Assembly: GCF_006175985.1 (NCBI RefSeq)
Contig: NZ_SRSH01000002.1
Location: forward strand, 124,001-188,000
From: Methylotetracoccus oryzae
GTDB lineage: Bacteria > Pseudomonadota > Gammaproteobacteria > Methylococcales > Methylococcaceae
Reading direction: 5' to 3'
Length of the DNA: 64,000 bases
Shown: in pieces, positions 47,286 through 56,774 of the stretch
How the letters are laid out: the number at the start of each line of letters is the position of its first letter
How positions within the stretch are numbered: the first letter of the stretch is position 1
Translations under genes and position numbers: made by a program
Notes under the pieces: generated by a model
Told to the model about the DNA's origin: nothing
The model's database searches: none
Seen by the model: only the letters and a program-made list of their open reading frames with translations

Positions 47286-49121
47286 ATGCAGGGATTGTTG
47301 CCACTGATTCCGCTTTGTCCGCTGCTGGGCTGCCTCGCGCTGATCTTCGGCCAGGGGCTGATGCCGCGGCGGGCCGTGCCGTGGGTTGGAGCCGGTTCGG
47401 TTGGGCTGGCCGCTTTGCTGACCGGCATGGTGGGAGGCCAATTCCTGGGCGGCTCGCTGGAGCCCGTCACGGTCACATTGTGGACCTGGCTGCGTTCCGG
47501 GGAACTCGGACCGGATTTCGCGCTGTATCTGGATGCCCTGTCTTTATCGATGCTGTTCATCGTGACCGGCGTCGGCTTTCTGATCCATGTCTACTCCGCC
47601 GGCTTCATGGCGGACGATCCCGGTTCCGCGCGCTTCTTCGCCTACATGAACCTGTTCGTCGCCGCGATGCTGATATTGGTGCTGGCCGACAATCTGGTGC
47701 TGCTGTACCTGGGTTGGGAAGGCGTCGGTCTATGCAGTTATTTGCTGATCGGCTTCTGGTACCAAGAGCCTGCGAACGGTGCTGCGGCACGGAAGGCCTT
47801 CGTGACGACGCGGGTCGGGGACACCGCGCTGGCGCTGGGTCTATTCCTGCTGTTCACGGAATTGCGGACCCTGGACATCCAGCCGCTGATGGAGGCGGCG
47901 TTGAATCACTGGACATCCGGCGATCCGACGGCCTCATTGGCCGCCTTGCTCTTGCTCGGCGGAGCGGTCGGCAAATCGGCGCAGTTGCCGCTGCAGACCT
48001 GGTTACCGGACGCGATGGCCGGACCGACGCCGATCAGTGCACTGATCCATGCGGCGACGATGGTGACGGCCGGCGTCTACCTTATCGCCCGTATGCACAG
48101 TCTGTTCGAACTGGCCCCCGACGTGCTGCTATTGGTCGCGGTGGTCGGCAGCGTGACCTTGCTGATGGCGGGCTTCAGCGCGCTGACCCAGACGGACATC
48201 AAGCGCATCCTCGCCTATTCGACGATAAGCCAGATCGGCTACATGTTCCTGGCCCTCGGGGTCGGTGCGTGGCCGGCGGCGGTGTTCCATCTGATGACCC
48301 ACGCCTATTTCAAGGCGTTGCTGTTTCTGGGGGCCGGCGCGGTGATCCATAGCTACCACCACGAGCACGACATCTTCCGGATGGGAGGGCTGCGTCAACG
48401 CCTGCCGGTTGCCTTCTGGAGCTTCGTTTTCGGCAGCGCGGCGCTGATGGCTCTGCCATTCACGTCGGGCTACTACAGCAAGCACGAAATCCTGCTCGCC
48501 GCGTACGCGGGCAGGGGGGGCGCATGGCTGTGGGCCGGCGGCCTGTTCGGCGCCATGCTGACGGGACTCTACAGTGCCCGGCTCCTCTTCGTCGCATTCT
48601 TCGGGCGAGCGAACACGCACGCGAGCGAGCAACTCGGATTGAGCATGAAGCTTCCGCTGTTCGTGTTGTGCGGGCTTTCGCTACTGGGCGGGTTCTGGGT
48701 AATACCGTTGGCGAGCGTGTTCGGAGAAACGGCGGTCGTGCCTCATCCCCCTGACGGGATCGGCTTGATCAGCACGTTTGCGCCACTCGTCGGTATCGCG
48801 ATTGCGGCGGCCTTTTATTGGCAACGCCTGTATTCCAGCGACAACCTGATGGCCTCTAGCCTGGGCCAGCCGCTGTACCGGCTCTGGTTCAGCGGCTGGG
48901 GCTTCGACTGGCTGTACGCGCGCGCGTTCGTCGAACCGTTCAAGTGGTTCGCGCGAATCAATCAGCGCGACGGTATCGACGGGGTGTACCGCGGCATCGC
49001 GGCGCTGGCGCGCGCTGGCCATGCGCAGGCCTCGGCGGCGCAGAACGGACGGCTCCGGTGGTACGTTGCCAGTCTCGTCAGCGGCGCCGTGCTGGTGGTC
49101 GCGCTGGGAGCCTGGTGGTGA
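47286..49121 (+). CDS. nuoL: NADH-quinone oxidoreductase subunit L
   Basis: Distal antiporter-like subunit with a long C-terminal lateral helix. The 611-residue protein has about 16 membrane segments and the proton-path motif YLGWEGVGLCSYLLIGFW with the key Glu. AMAGPTPISALIHAATMVTAGVY carries the conserved Lys/His region. The length equals E. coli NuoL (613). Its TGA overlaps the nuoM ATG by one base. Confidence 0.97.
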   Translation: MQGLLPLIPLCPLLGCLALIFGQGLMPRRAVPWVGAGSVGLAALLTGMVGGQFLGGSLEPVTVTLWTWLRSGELGPDFALYLDALSLSMLFIVTGVGFLIHVYSAGFMADDPGSARFFAYMNLFVAAMLILVLADNLVLLYLGWEGVGLCSYLLIGFWYQEPANGAAARKAFVTTRVGDTALALGLFLLFTELRTLDIQPLMEAALNHWTSGDPTASLAALLLLGGAVGKSAQLPLQTWLPDAMAGPTPISALIHAATMVTAGVYLIARMHSLFELAPDVLLLVAVVGSVTLLMAGFSALTQTDIKRILAYSTISQIGYMFLALGVGAWPAAVFHLMTHAYFKALLFLGAGAVIHSYHHEHDIFRMGGLRQRLPVAFWSFVFGSAALMALPFTSGYYSKHEILLAAYAGRGGAWLWAGGLFGAMLTGLYSARLLFVAFFGRANTHASEQLGLSMKLPLFVLCGLSLLGGFWVIPLASVFGETAVVPHPPDGIGLISTFAPLVGIAIAAAFYWQRLYSSDNLMASSLGQPLYRLWFSGWGFDWLYARAFVEPFKWFARINQRDGIDGVYRGIAALARAGHAQASAAQNGRLRWYVASLVSGAVLVVALGAWW

Positions 49122-50605
49122 TGCTGGTTTTACTGATTGCCATCCTGGCGGTGGGCGGGCTGGCGGCCTGGTACGGGGAACGCGCCGGTCCCGATGCCCC
49201 GCGCTGGATCGCGCTGGCGGCGATCTCGTTGGTCGGACTGTTGCTGCTGCCCTATTTCGGTCCCGCGGTCTCGCCGACCGATGGAGCCTGGTTGTCGGAG
49301 ATTTACGCGACCTGGATCCCGCGGTTCGGTGTCGGGTTTCATCTCGCGCTCGACGGTTTGAGTCTGGCCCTGGCGGTGCTGACCGTGCTGCTCGGCGCGG
49401 CGGCCGTGGCCGCATCCTGGACCGAGATACGGGATCGGGTCGGCTTTTTTCACTGCAACCTGCTGTGGACCCTGGCCGGAGTGCTCGGCGTGTTCCTGGC
49501 GATGGACCTGTTCCTGTTCTTCGTCTTCTGGGAAGCCATGATCGTACCGATGGCGCTGTTGATCGCCATCTGGGGGCATGAAGACCGCACTGCAGCGGCG
49601 ATGAAGTTCTTCCTGTTCACGCAGCTCAGCGGGCTGCTGATGCTGCTCGCGATGATCGGCCTGGTGTTGCTGCATCATCGGAATACCGGCATTTTCACCT
49701 TCGATTATCCGGTCTTGCTGAACGCCGAGCTCGACGGTGACGTCGCGCGGTGGCTGATGTTGGGTTTCTTTGTCGCGTTTGCGGTGAAGCTGCCTGCGGT
49801 CCCGTTTCATACCTGGTTGCCGGACGCGCACACGCAGGCGCCGACGGGTGGCAGCGTGCTGCTGGCCGGCGTGCTGCTGAAGACCGGGGCCTATGGTTTG
49901 CTCCGTTTCGTGCTGCCGCTGTTTCCCGAAGCGGCCGCCGCATTCGCGCCGGTTGCGCAAGGGCTGGGCGTCGCCAGCATCCTGTACGGCGGCTGGCTGG
50001 CGTTCGGGCAGGACGACATGAAGCGCCTGATTGCCTACACCAGCATCAGCCACATGGGCTTCGTGCTGGTCGGTGTCTTCGCCTGGAACGAGCAAGGCAT
50101 TGACGGGGCCGTCATGACGATGCTCGCGCACGGCATCAGTGCGAGCGCGCTGTTCATGTTGGCAGGCGGACTGCAGGAACGCATCCACACCCGCGACATG
50201 CGTCGGATGGGGCGCTTGTGGGCGGATGTGCCGCGCATGGGCGCGATCGCGCTGTTTTTCTCCGTCGCTGCCCTTGGCCTTCCGGGGCTGGGCAATTTCG
50301 TCGGCGAGTTTCTGGTATTGCAGGGCGGATATCTCGTCAGCCCGGTGATCACCGCCATTGCCGCATTGGGCCTGGTCGTCGCGCCGGTCTATTCTCTGGT
50401 CCTGATGCAGCGCGTGTTTCAGGGGACTTGTCTCGAGCCGCACCGCCTGTCCGATTGCGGTGGGCGTGAGTTGGCGGCCTTCGGCGTGTTGATGCTGGCG
50501 ACGCTCTGGCTGGGCCTGTATCCGTTGCCCGCATTGACGGTCGCGAAATGGGCAACGGCCCCGGTTGTGGAACTCTCGTACAGCGGCGAGGATCCGCCAC
50601 CATGA
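49121..50605 (+). CDS. nuoM: NADH-quinone oxidoreductase subunit M
   Basis: Antiporter-like membrane subunit of 494 residues with about 14 helices. The proton-path Glu is in FVFWEAMIVPMALLIAIWG, and the conserved KLPAVPFHTWLPDAHTQAPT follows. The start at ATG 49121 overlaps the nuoL stop by one base. A GTG at 49118 is a less likely alternative. ATGA overlap with nuoN. Confidence 0.97.
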   Translation: MLVLLIAILAVGGLAAWYGERAGPDAPRWIALAAISLVGLLLLPYFGPAVSPTDGAWLSEIYATWIPRFGVGFHLALDGLSLALAVLTVLLGAAAVAASWTEIRDRVGFFHCNLLWTLAGVLGVFLAMDLFLFFVFWEAMIVPMALLIAIWGHEDRTAAAMKFFLFTQLSGLLMLLAMIGLVLLHHRNTGIFTFDYPVLLNAELDGDVARWLMLGFFVAFAVKLPAVPFHTWLPDAHTQAPTGGSVLLAGVLLKTGAYGLLRFVLPLFPEAAAAFAPVAQGLGVASILYGGWLAFGQDDMKRLIAYTSISHMGFVLVGVFAWNEQGIDGAVMTMLAHGISASALFMLAGGLQERIHTRDMRRMGRLWADVPRMGAIALFFSVAALGLPGLGNFVGEFLVLQGGYLVSPVITAIAALGLVVAPVYSLVLMQRVFQGTCLEPHRLSDCGGRELAAFGVLMLATLWLGLYPLPALTVAKWATAPVVELSYSGEDPPP

Positions 50606-52050
50606 GTGCGGCAGCTATCGGGTCGGCCGAGTTGACCGCGCTGCTGCCGATTGTCACGCTGGGGACGACGGCTGTCGTCGTATTGTTGTGGATCGCGTTC
50701 CGCCGCAATCATGCAGAAGCCGTCTGGCTAACCCTCGGCGGACTGTCCGCGACGCTGCTCGCGCTGGCTCCGGCAGCCGGGACGGGCCCGCGGGACGTGA
50801 CCGGACTGCTGCGCATCGATGGCTATGCGCTGTTCTTCATCGCCTTGTTCTGCCTGGCCGCGATCATTGTCGTGCTGCTGGCACGCGATTATCTGCGGGA
50901 GCGTGCCGAGCAGCCGGAAGAGTTCTATCTGCTGCTGCTGACGTCATTGCTGGGCGCCTCGGTGCTCGCGGCCAGTACGCACTTCGCTTCGTTCTTTCTG
51001 GGCCTGGAAACCCTGAGCATCTCCTTGTTCCCGCTGATCGCCTATGCGACGCGCGATGCGCGCGCGCTGGAAGCCGCGACGAAATATCTGGTGCTTTCAG
51101 GGGTGGCGTCGGGGTTCCTGCTGTTCGGCATGGCTCTGGTCTATGCTGAGACGGGGAGTCTGGCCTTCGGTGGCACCGCACCGGCCGCTACGGCGGTGCT
51201 GCAGGCCGGTGCGGTGCTGATCCTCGTCGGTGTGGGGTTCAAACTGTCGTTTTTTCCGTTTCACCTGTGGACCGCCGACGTCTATCAGGGCGCGCCGGCG
51301 CCGGTCACGGCGCTGCTGGCGACCGTGTCTAAAGGCGCGGTATTTGCCGTGTTGCTGCGGTATGGCGTCGATGCCCCGCTGGCGCGCTTGCCGATGTCCG
51401 AGACGGTCCTCGGTACGCTGGCCGGCGCCTCGATGCTGATCGGGAATCTCGCAGCATTGGCGCAGCACAATCTGAAACGCCTGCTGGCCTATTCCTCGAT
51501 CGCCCACATGGGGTATTTGCTGCTGGCCGTCATCGCCATGCAGCGGATCGGTCCCGCGCTCGCCGCCGAAACGCTGGGCTTCTACCTGGCTGCCTATACC
51601 CTGACGACACTGGCGGCCTTCGGCGTGATGACGGCGATGAGCCCGGCCGATCGGGAGGCTGAGGAAATCGGCGACTACGCCGGACTGTTCTGGACACGGC
51701 CCGCGATCGCGCTGTTGCTGACACTGTCCCTGCTGTCGTTGGCGGGTATTCCGCTGACGGCCGGGTTTATCGGGAAGTTCTATCTGTTCATCGCGGCGAG
51801 TCACGCGGCGCTGTGGCCATTGCTCGGGCTGTTCGTCGTCGGCAGCGGCCTCGGCCTCTATTACTACCTTCGGGTCATCTTCCGGATGGCCGCGTCCGTC
51901 GGAGAAGGAACGGCACCCGGGCCATCGGGAGCGCTGCAGGTGAGCCTCGGCACCGAGGCAGCGCTGGCGTTTCTGGGGTTGTCGATTGCCGTGCTGGGGC
52001 TGCTGCCGGCGAGTCTGATCGACTTTCTCGCGGCCGAGGCGCTGCGCTAA
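50602..52050 (+). CDS. nuoN: NADH-quinone oxidoreductase subunit N
   Basis: Last nuo gene; antiporter-like subunit next to NuoK. The 482-residue protein has about 14 membrane helices. The proton-path Glu is in FFLGLETLSISLFPLIAYA, and the conserved FHLWTADVYQGAPAPVTALL follows. The length matches E. coli NuoN (485). The nuo operon ends here. Confidence 0.96.
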   Translation: MSAAAIGSAELTALLPIVTLGTTAVVVLLWIAFRRNHAEAVWLTLGGLSATLLALAPAAGTGPRDVTGLLRIDGYALFFIALFCLAAIIVVLLARDYLRERAEQPEEFYLLLLTSLLGASVLAASTHFASFFLGLETLSISLFPLIAYATRDARALEAATKYLVLSGVASGFLLFGMALVYAETGSLAFGGTAPAATAVLQAGAVLILVGVGFKLSFFPFHLWTADVYQGAPAPVTALLATVSKGAVFAVLLRYGVDAPLARLPMSETVLGTLAGASMLIGNLAALAQHNLKRLLAYSSIAHMGYLLLAVIAMQRIGPALAAETLGFYLAAYTLTTLAAFGVMTAMSPADREAEEIGDYAGLFWTRPAIALLLTLSLLSLAGIPLTAGFIGKFYLFIAASHAALWPLLGLFVVGSGLGLYYYLRVIFRMAASVGEGTAPGPSGALQVSLGTEAALAFLGLSIAVLGLLPASLIDFLAAEALR

Positions 52051-52080
52051 CGCCCGGATACGACACGCCGCAGTGCACCA

Positions 52081-52096
52081 TCCTTCATCCGAAGGA
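52081..52096 (+). terminator. Possible terminator of the nuo operon
   Basis: TCCTTC-ATCC-GAAGGA stem-loop 30 bp after the nuoN stop, extendable by two G-C pairs across one mismatch. No T-run. Confidence 0.3.
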
Positions 52097-52220
52097 GGGT
52101 CTGGGTGATTGTGCGGCTGCCGATTGCGAGCGACCGGTCGAAACTCGCCGGCTGATGTCTTTGCCGCCTGATTTCTTTATCCGGTCGACCGAGAAGGATT
52201 CCCGGTGCCGGCGGCCACCT

Positions 52221-52424
52221 TCATGAGCGCGCCAGGAAAGCCGCCTGCAGACATTGGTACGCGTAGCGCGTGTCCCATGTCAGAAACGCGCAATACCGAA
52301 TCCGCAATTCCTGCAGGCAGGCGACGATCTTTCTGGCCGTGTTGGGACAAGGACGCCGCGCGTAGGAGCGAAGCAGAAATGACAGCGCTGCTTCCAAGGT
52401 TTCCATGGGAAGAGGTCGCGGCAT
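52221..52424 (-). CDS. Possible small protein, unknown
   Basis: A 67-residue ORF reading MPRPLPMETLEAALSF then LLRSYARRPCPNTARK and an Arg/Tyr/Trp-containing tail. The middle looks like an amphipathic helix followed by a compact Cys-containing part, more protein-like than random. It could start at the second Met (52406). I do not recognise a family, and the longer frame up to 52622 looks non-coding. It is the only coding-like stretch in the 646-bp gap. Confidence 0.35.
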   Translation of the reverse strand: MPRPLPMETLEAALSFLLRSYARRPCPNTARKIVACLQELRIRYCAFLTWDTRYAYQCLQAAFLARS

Positions 52425-52696
52425 GGGTCTTCTCGGACTCGGGTGGTTGCGAATAATTCTCATCCAAGCCGTGGCGAATTGCAACCGCTCGGGTCGAGGG
52501 AAAGCGCATCGAGCGACGCTTGCCGCTGCGTCGCTCCCGAAGGATTTCCCGATGGCCGGATCGAGCGAGCGGGCCTCCGAATAACGGGTGCCGGCTTGGT
52601 GCCGCAGATCTCCCTTGAGCACGCTCCGGGCGGGTCGCCCGTCGCGGAGGTGTTACAATCGCGTGCTTGAGTTAGGCAAACAGACAGTGACGGAGC

Positions 52697-53443
52697 ATGG
52701 CAGGTCATAGTAAGTGGGCGAACATCCAGCACCGGAAAGGGGCTCAGGATGCGCGGCGCGGCAAGCTGTTCACGAAGCTGATCCGGGAAATCACCGTATC
52801 GGCGCGGCAGGGTGGTCCCGAGGCGGCAAATAACCCGCGGCTGCGGGCAGCCGTGGACAAGGCCCTGACCGCGAACATGTCCAAGGACACGATCGATCGC
52901 GCAATCAAGAAGGGCGCGGGGGCCGGGGAAGGCGACAACTATGAGGAAGTACGCTACGAGGGGTACGGGCCGGGCGGCGTCGCCGTCATGGTCGATTGCC
53001 TGACCGACAACCGCAACCGCACCGTGGCCGAAGTCCGGCACGCCTTTTCGAAGGCGGGCGGTAACCTGGGCACCGACGGGTCGGTCGCCTATCTGTTCAC
53101 GAAGGTCGGGCAACTGAGCTTCCCGGCCGGGGTCGAGGAAGACCGGGTCATGGAAGCAGCCCTCGATGCCGGTGCCGACGACGTGATCACGAACGACGAT
53201 GGATCCGTCGACGTCCTGACGGCGCCCGAGCATTTCGAAGCGGTGCGCGATGCGCTGGTCACGGCAGGTCTTGTCGCCGAGAATGCCGAAGTGACGATGC
53301 GGGCCAACACGGCGAGCAAGCTCGACGCCGCCGACGGCGAAAAGATGATCCGCCTGCTGGAACGCCTGGAGGACCTCGACGACGTGCAGAACGTCTATTC
53401 GAATGCCGACATCAGCGAAGAGATTCTTGCGAAGATCGCGTGA
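52697..53443 (+). CDS. yebC: YebC/PmpR family regulator
   Basis: Cytoplasmic TACO1/YebC family protein. Relatives act as transcription regulators, and more recent work ties the family to translation of difficult peptide stretches. The 248-residue product starts [19 protein letters not shown], the family hallmark, and contains [19 protein letters not shown]. The position directly before ruvC is conserved. A TACAAT box lies about 40 bp upstream. Confidence 0.96.
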   Translation: MAGHSKWANIQHRKGAQDARRGKLFTKLIREITVSARQGGPEAANNPRLRAAVDKALTANMSKDTIDRAIKKGAGAGEGDNYEEVRYEGYGPGGVAVMVDCLTDNRNRTVAEVRHAFSKAGGNLGTDGSVAYLFTKVGQLSFPAGVEEDRVMEAALDAGADDVITNDDGSVDVLTAPEHFEAVRDALVTAGLVAENAEVTMRANTASKLDAADGEKMIRLLERLEDLDDVQNVYSNADISEEILAKIA

Positions 53444-53543
53444 AGCGGGTGTTTGCATTGACGGTCGTGCCGCGAACGGCAATGCCCGAGGCTGACGCGA
53501 CAACTTCCCCTTGCAGCGCGGGCCGCGGCCCGGCGGTCGCCGC

Positions 53544-54050
53544 TTGACGCGCGTACTGGGCATCGACCCGGGTTCCCGCATCACCGGTTTTGGTGTGGTC
53601 GACGAATTCCCCGGTCGCCTGGCCGTCGTCGCCTGCGGCTGCATCAAGACCGAAGCCGATTCGTTTCCCGAGCGTCTGCGACAGATCTATCAGGGTATCT
53701 TTCAGGTTGTTGAGGAGCATGCGCCGACCGAGATCGCGATCGAGCAGGTGTTCGCCCACAAGAACATGGACTCGGCGTTGAAACTGGGCCAGGCACGGGG
53801 CGCGGCGATCTGCGGCGGCATCGCCGCCGGTCTGCCGGTGCACGAATATGCTGCTCGCGAAGTTAAACTGGCGCTGGTCGGAAAGGGCAGCGCCGAGAAG
53901 CAGCAAGTCCAACACATGGTTCGCATTCTGCTCTCGTACAAGGAACCGCTGACCTTGGATGCCAGCGATGCGCTGGCAGTGGCCTTGTGCCATCTGCATC
54001 ATCAACAGACACGGCGCCGCATGCAGCGAGTCGCCGGGGTGGGGCGATGA
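53544..54050 (+). CDS. ruvC: Crossover junction endodeoxyribonuclease RuvC
   Basis: Cuts Holliday junctions after RuvAB branch migration. The 168-residue product has the catalytic Asp in GIDPGSRITG (D8), the Glu in IAIEQVFAHKN (near 69), and the C-terminal DASDALAVALCH. There is no in-frame ATG. The TTG at 53544 gives the family N-terminus MTRVLGIDPG, without a clear ribosome site. It overlaps ruvA by 4 bp. Confidence 0.94.
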   Translation: MTRVLGIDPGSRITGFGVVDEFPGRLAVVACGCIKTEADSFPERLRQIYQGIFQVVEEHAPTEIAIEQVFAHKNMDSALKLGQARGAAICGGIAAGLPVHEYAAREVKLALVGKGSAEKQQVQHMVRILLSYKEPLTLDASDALAVALCHLHHQQTRRRMQRVAGVGR

Positions 54051-54643
54051 TCGGCTTTCTACGCGGTACGCTGGTCGCAAAACGCGCACCTTCGGTGCTG
54101 GTCGATGTCGGTGGCGTTGGCTACGAGGTCGATGCGCCGATGTCGACCTTCTTCCAGTTGCCCGAGCCCGGCGTCGAGGTGTTGTTGTTCACGCATCTCG
54201 TCGTTCGGGAAGACGCGCATAGCCTGTTCGGCTTCCTGTCCGAGGAAGAGCGCGCGCTGTTCCGCAACCTGATCCGGGTGACCGGAATCGGGGCCAAGCT
54301 GGCGCTCGGCATCCTGTCCGGTGTCAGCGCCGACGAGTTCCAGCGCTGCGTGCTGGCCGAGGACACCGCGCGTCTGGTGCGCCTGCCCGGCATCGGCAAG
54401 AAGACGGCCGAGCGCCTGATCATCGAACTGCGCGACCGGCTGCCGCAGACTCCAGCCGGCCTCGACCTGCCGGCGCGCGCGGTCACGCAGCAGCCGCTGG
54501 GCGCTGCCGACGAGGCCATCAGCGCGCTGCTGGCGCTGGGTTTTCGTCCGGCCGAGGCCAGCGCGCTGGTCCAGGCCATCCCGGCTGAGGGCAAGACCAG
54601 CGAAGACCTGATCCGCGCCGCGCTGCAAGCGGCCGCCCGATAG
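54047..54643 (+). CDS. ruvA: Holliday junction branch-migration protein RuvA
   Basis: Tetrameric protein that binds the four-way junction and loads RuvB. The 198-residue product has the N-terminal OB fold (MIGFLRGTLV, VGGVGYEV), tandem helix-hairpin-helix motifs (VTGIGAKLALGIL and LPGIGKKTAERLI), and a flexible C-terminal domain III. ATGA overlap with ruvC; ruvB starts 13 bp later. Confidence 0.97.
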   Translation: MIGFLRGTLVAKRAPSVLVDVGGVGYEVDAPMSTFFQLPEPGVEVLLFTHLVVREDAHSLFGFLSEEERALFRNLIRVTGIGAKLALGILSGVSADEFQRCVLAEDTARLVRLPGIGKKTAERLIIELRDRLPQTPAGLDLPARAVTQQPLGAADEAISALLALGFRPAEASALVQAIPAEGKTSEDLIRAALQAAAR

Positions 54644-54656
54644 GTAGCGGGTTGCC

Positions 54657-55685
54657 GTGACGCAGTCCCGCCTGATCAGCCCCGGCGCCGATTCCGACGA
54701 CGAAGCGATCGACCGGGCGATCCGCCCACGCCGGCTCGACGACTACGTCGGCCAGGCTGCGATGCGCGAACAGATGGCAATCTTCATCCAGGCCGCGCTG
54801 CAACGTCGCGAGGCGCTGGATCATGTGCTGATCTTCGGTCCGCCCGGACTCGGCAAGACGACACTGGCCAACATCGTCGCCAACGAACTTGGCGTGCAGA
54901 TCCGGCACACCTCAGGCCCCGTCCTGGAAAAGGCCGGCGACGTTGCCGCACTGCTGACCAACCTCGAACCGCGCGACGTACTGTTCATCGACGAGATCCA
55001 CCGGCTGAGCCCGATGGTCGAGGAAGTGCTCTATCCGGCGATGGAGGACTACCAGATCGACATCATGATCGGGGAAGGTCCGGCCGCCCGCTCGATCAAG
55101 CTCGACATCCCACCCTTCACGCTGGTCGGTGCGACGACGCGCGCCGGTTTGCTGACCTCGCCGCTGCGCGACCGCTTCGGCATCGTGCACCGACTGGAGT
55201 TTTACTCGGTCGACGAACTGACGCAGATCGTCACGCGCTCGGGCCGCATTCTCGGGCTGGCAATGACGCCCGAGGGCAGCCGCGAGGTGGCCCAGCGCTC
55301 GCGCGGCACGCCGCGGATCGCGAACCGGCTGCTGCGGCGGGTCCGCGATTTCGCGCAGGTCATGGCCGACGGTGAAGTGACGCTGGAGGTGGCCGGCAAG
55401 GCGCTCGAGATGCTGAAAGTCGATCCGCACGGATTCGACCAACTCGACCGCAAATTCCTGATGACGATGATCGACAAGTTCGACGGCGGCCCGGTCGGTC
55501 TGGACAACCTCGCGGCAGCGATCGGCGAGGAACGCGGCACGATCGAGGACGTGCTGGAGCCCTATCTGATCCAGCAGGGTTTCATCATGCGCACGCCGCG
55601 CGGGCGCGTCGCGACGCGCAGCGCCTATCTGCATTTCGGCCTGGAGCCGCCGCGCTTCGCGGGGGCGACGGAGGAATTGTTTTGA
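54657..55685 (+). CDS. ruvB: Holliday junction ATP-dependent helicase RuvB
   Basis: Hexameric AAA+ motor for branch migration. The 342-residue protein has Walker A GPPGLGKT (61-68), Walker B FIDEIHRL (D112, E113), sensor 1 GATTRAG, the arginine finger region PLRDRFG, and a C-terminal winged helix. The start is a GTG at 54657. It overlaps ybgC by 4 bp. Confidence 0.97.
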   Translation: MTQSRLISPGADSDDEAIDRAIRPRRLDDYVGQAAMREQMAIFIQAALQRREALDHVLIFGPPGLGKTTLANIVANELGVQIRHTSGPVLEKAGDVAALLTNLEPRDVLFIDEIHRLSPMVEEVLYPAMEDYQIDIMIGEGPAARSIKLDIPPFTLVGATTRAGLLTSPLRDRFGIVHRLEFYSVDELTQIVTRSGRILGLAMTPEGSREVAQRSRGTPRIANRLLRRVRDFAQVMADGEVTLEVAGKALEMLKVDPHGFDQLDRKFLMTMIDKFDGGPVGLDNLAAAIGEERGTIEDVLEPYLIQQGFIMRTPRGRVATRSAYLHFGLEPPRFAGATEELF

Positions 55686-56107
55686 CCGCTGCCGCGGCGC
55701 GCTTTATCTGGCCCGTTCGTGTCTACTACGAGGACACGGATGCCGGCGGCGTCGTCTATCACGCGAATTACCTCCGTTTCATGGAGCGGGCACGAACGGA
55801 ACGCCTGCGGGCACTCGGCCTTGAGCTGACCCATCTGCAGGAAACCGAGGGCCTGGTGTTCGCCGTACGTGGGATGGAGGTCGATTACCTGAGGCCCGCG
55901 CGCCTCGGCGACCAGTTGCTGGTCACCGCCGATGTCGACGACATCAAGCGTGTCAGTCTGACCTTTCGACAGGCTGTTTACCCACCCGAGTCCGCCAGCG
56001 ACGCCTATTGCACGGCGCGCGTGCGCGTCGTCTGCCTGTCCGCGGATGGCTTTCGCCCGATGGCCATGCCCGATCATTTATTGGAGCGGATCCGCGATGT
56101 CGCCTGA
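55682..56107 (+). CDS. ybgC: Tol-Pal associated acyl-CoA thioesterase
   Basis: Hotdog-fold thioesterase that starts most tol-pal operons. The 141-residue product has the active-site motif [17 protein letters not shown] with catalytic Asp and His near residues 18-26. The start is a TTG at 55682 overlapping the ruvB stop. It also overlaps tolQ by 11 bp, so it is coupled on both sides. Confidence 0.95.
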   Translation: MTAAAARFIWPVRVYYEDTDAGGVVYHANYLRFMERARTERLRALGLELTHLQETEGLVFAVRGMEVDYLRPARLGDQLLVTADVDDIKRVSLTFRQAVYPPESASDAYCTARVRVVCLSADGFRPMAMPDHLLERIRDVA

Positions 56108-56774
56108 AACCTCGCTGCTGGAACTGGTCGCGCACGCGAGCTTCGTGGTGCAACTCGTGATGCTCGCGCTGCTGGCCGTGTCGATCGTGTCGTGGACGTT
56201 CATCTTCGGCAAGTACCGGGAGATCAAGCGGGCCGAGGCAAACTGCGAGGCGTTCGAAGAGCGCTTCTGGTCGGGTATCGATCTGACGGCGCTGTACCGC
56301 GAGCTCTCCCGTGACGAGCACGAAAGCGAAGGGGTCGAGAACATTTTTCGGGCGGGGTTCAAGGAGTTCGCCCGACTGCGTCAGCAGGCGGGCATCACGC
56401 CGGAGGCCCTGATTTCCGGCGCGCAGCGCGCGATGCGGGTGGCCCTGACGCGGGAGGTGGAATTGCTCGACGAACACCTGCCGTTTCTGGCGACGGTCGG
56501 CTCGACCAGCCCGTATATCGGATTGTTTGGAACGGTCTGGGGAATCATGAATGCCTTTCGTTCCCTGGGGAATGTCAAGCAGGCCACGCTGGCAATGGTG
56601 GCTCCGGGCATCTCCGAAGCGCTGATCGCGACCGCCATGGGCCTGTTCGCGGCGATTCCGGCGGTCGTCGCCTACAACCGGTACACCACGGCGATCGACC
56701 GTCTGGCGAACCGCTACGAAACCTTTGCCGACGAGTTCCTGAGCTTGCTGCACCGTCAGGCTCACACGCAATGA
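56097..56774 (+). CDS. tolQ: Tol-Pal system protein TolQ
   Basis: Inner-membrane proton-channel subunit, homologous to ExbB and MotA. The 225-residue product has three membrane helices (about 15-40, 130-155 and 165-190) and the conserved TVGSTSPYIGLFGTVWGIM region with the channel Thr residues. Start ATG 56097 is inside the ybgC end. ATGA overlap with tolR. Confidence 0.96.
   Translation: MSPETSLLELVAHASFVVQLVMLALLAVSIVSWTFIFGKYREIKRAEANCEAFEERFWSGIDLTALYRELSRDEHESEGVENIFRAGFKEFARLRQQAGITPEALISGAQRAMRVALTREVELLDEHLPFLATVGSTSPYIGLFGTVWGIMNAFRSLGNVKQATLAMVAPGISEALIATAMGLFAAIPAVVAYNRYTTAIDRLANRYETFADEFLSLLHRQAHTQ

Larger units (their letters stand above)
52051..52696. other. 646-bp gap between nuoN and yebC
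   Basis: Mostly non-coding. A 6-bp stem TCCTTC-ATCC-GAAGGA lies at 52081-52096, 30 bp after nuoN. Two 10-bp palindromes, CGACCGGTCG (52131-52140) and CGGTCGACCG (52182-52191), follow. A possible small minus-strand gene lies at 52221-52424. TACAAT at 52654-52659 may be the -10 box of yebC. Confidence 0.45.

Noticed and set aside
49130-50443. Minus-strand ORF of 437 codons, very His/Gln-rich
   Set aside because: Antisense to nuoM. The His/Gln richness reflects reversed hydrophobic codons.
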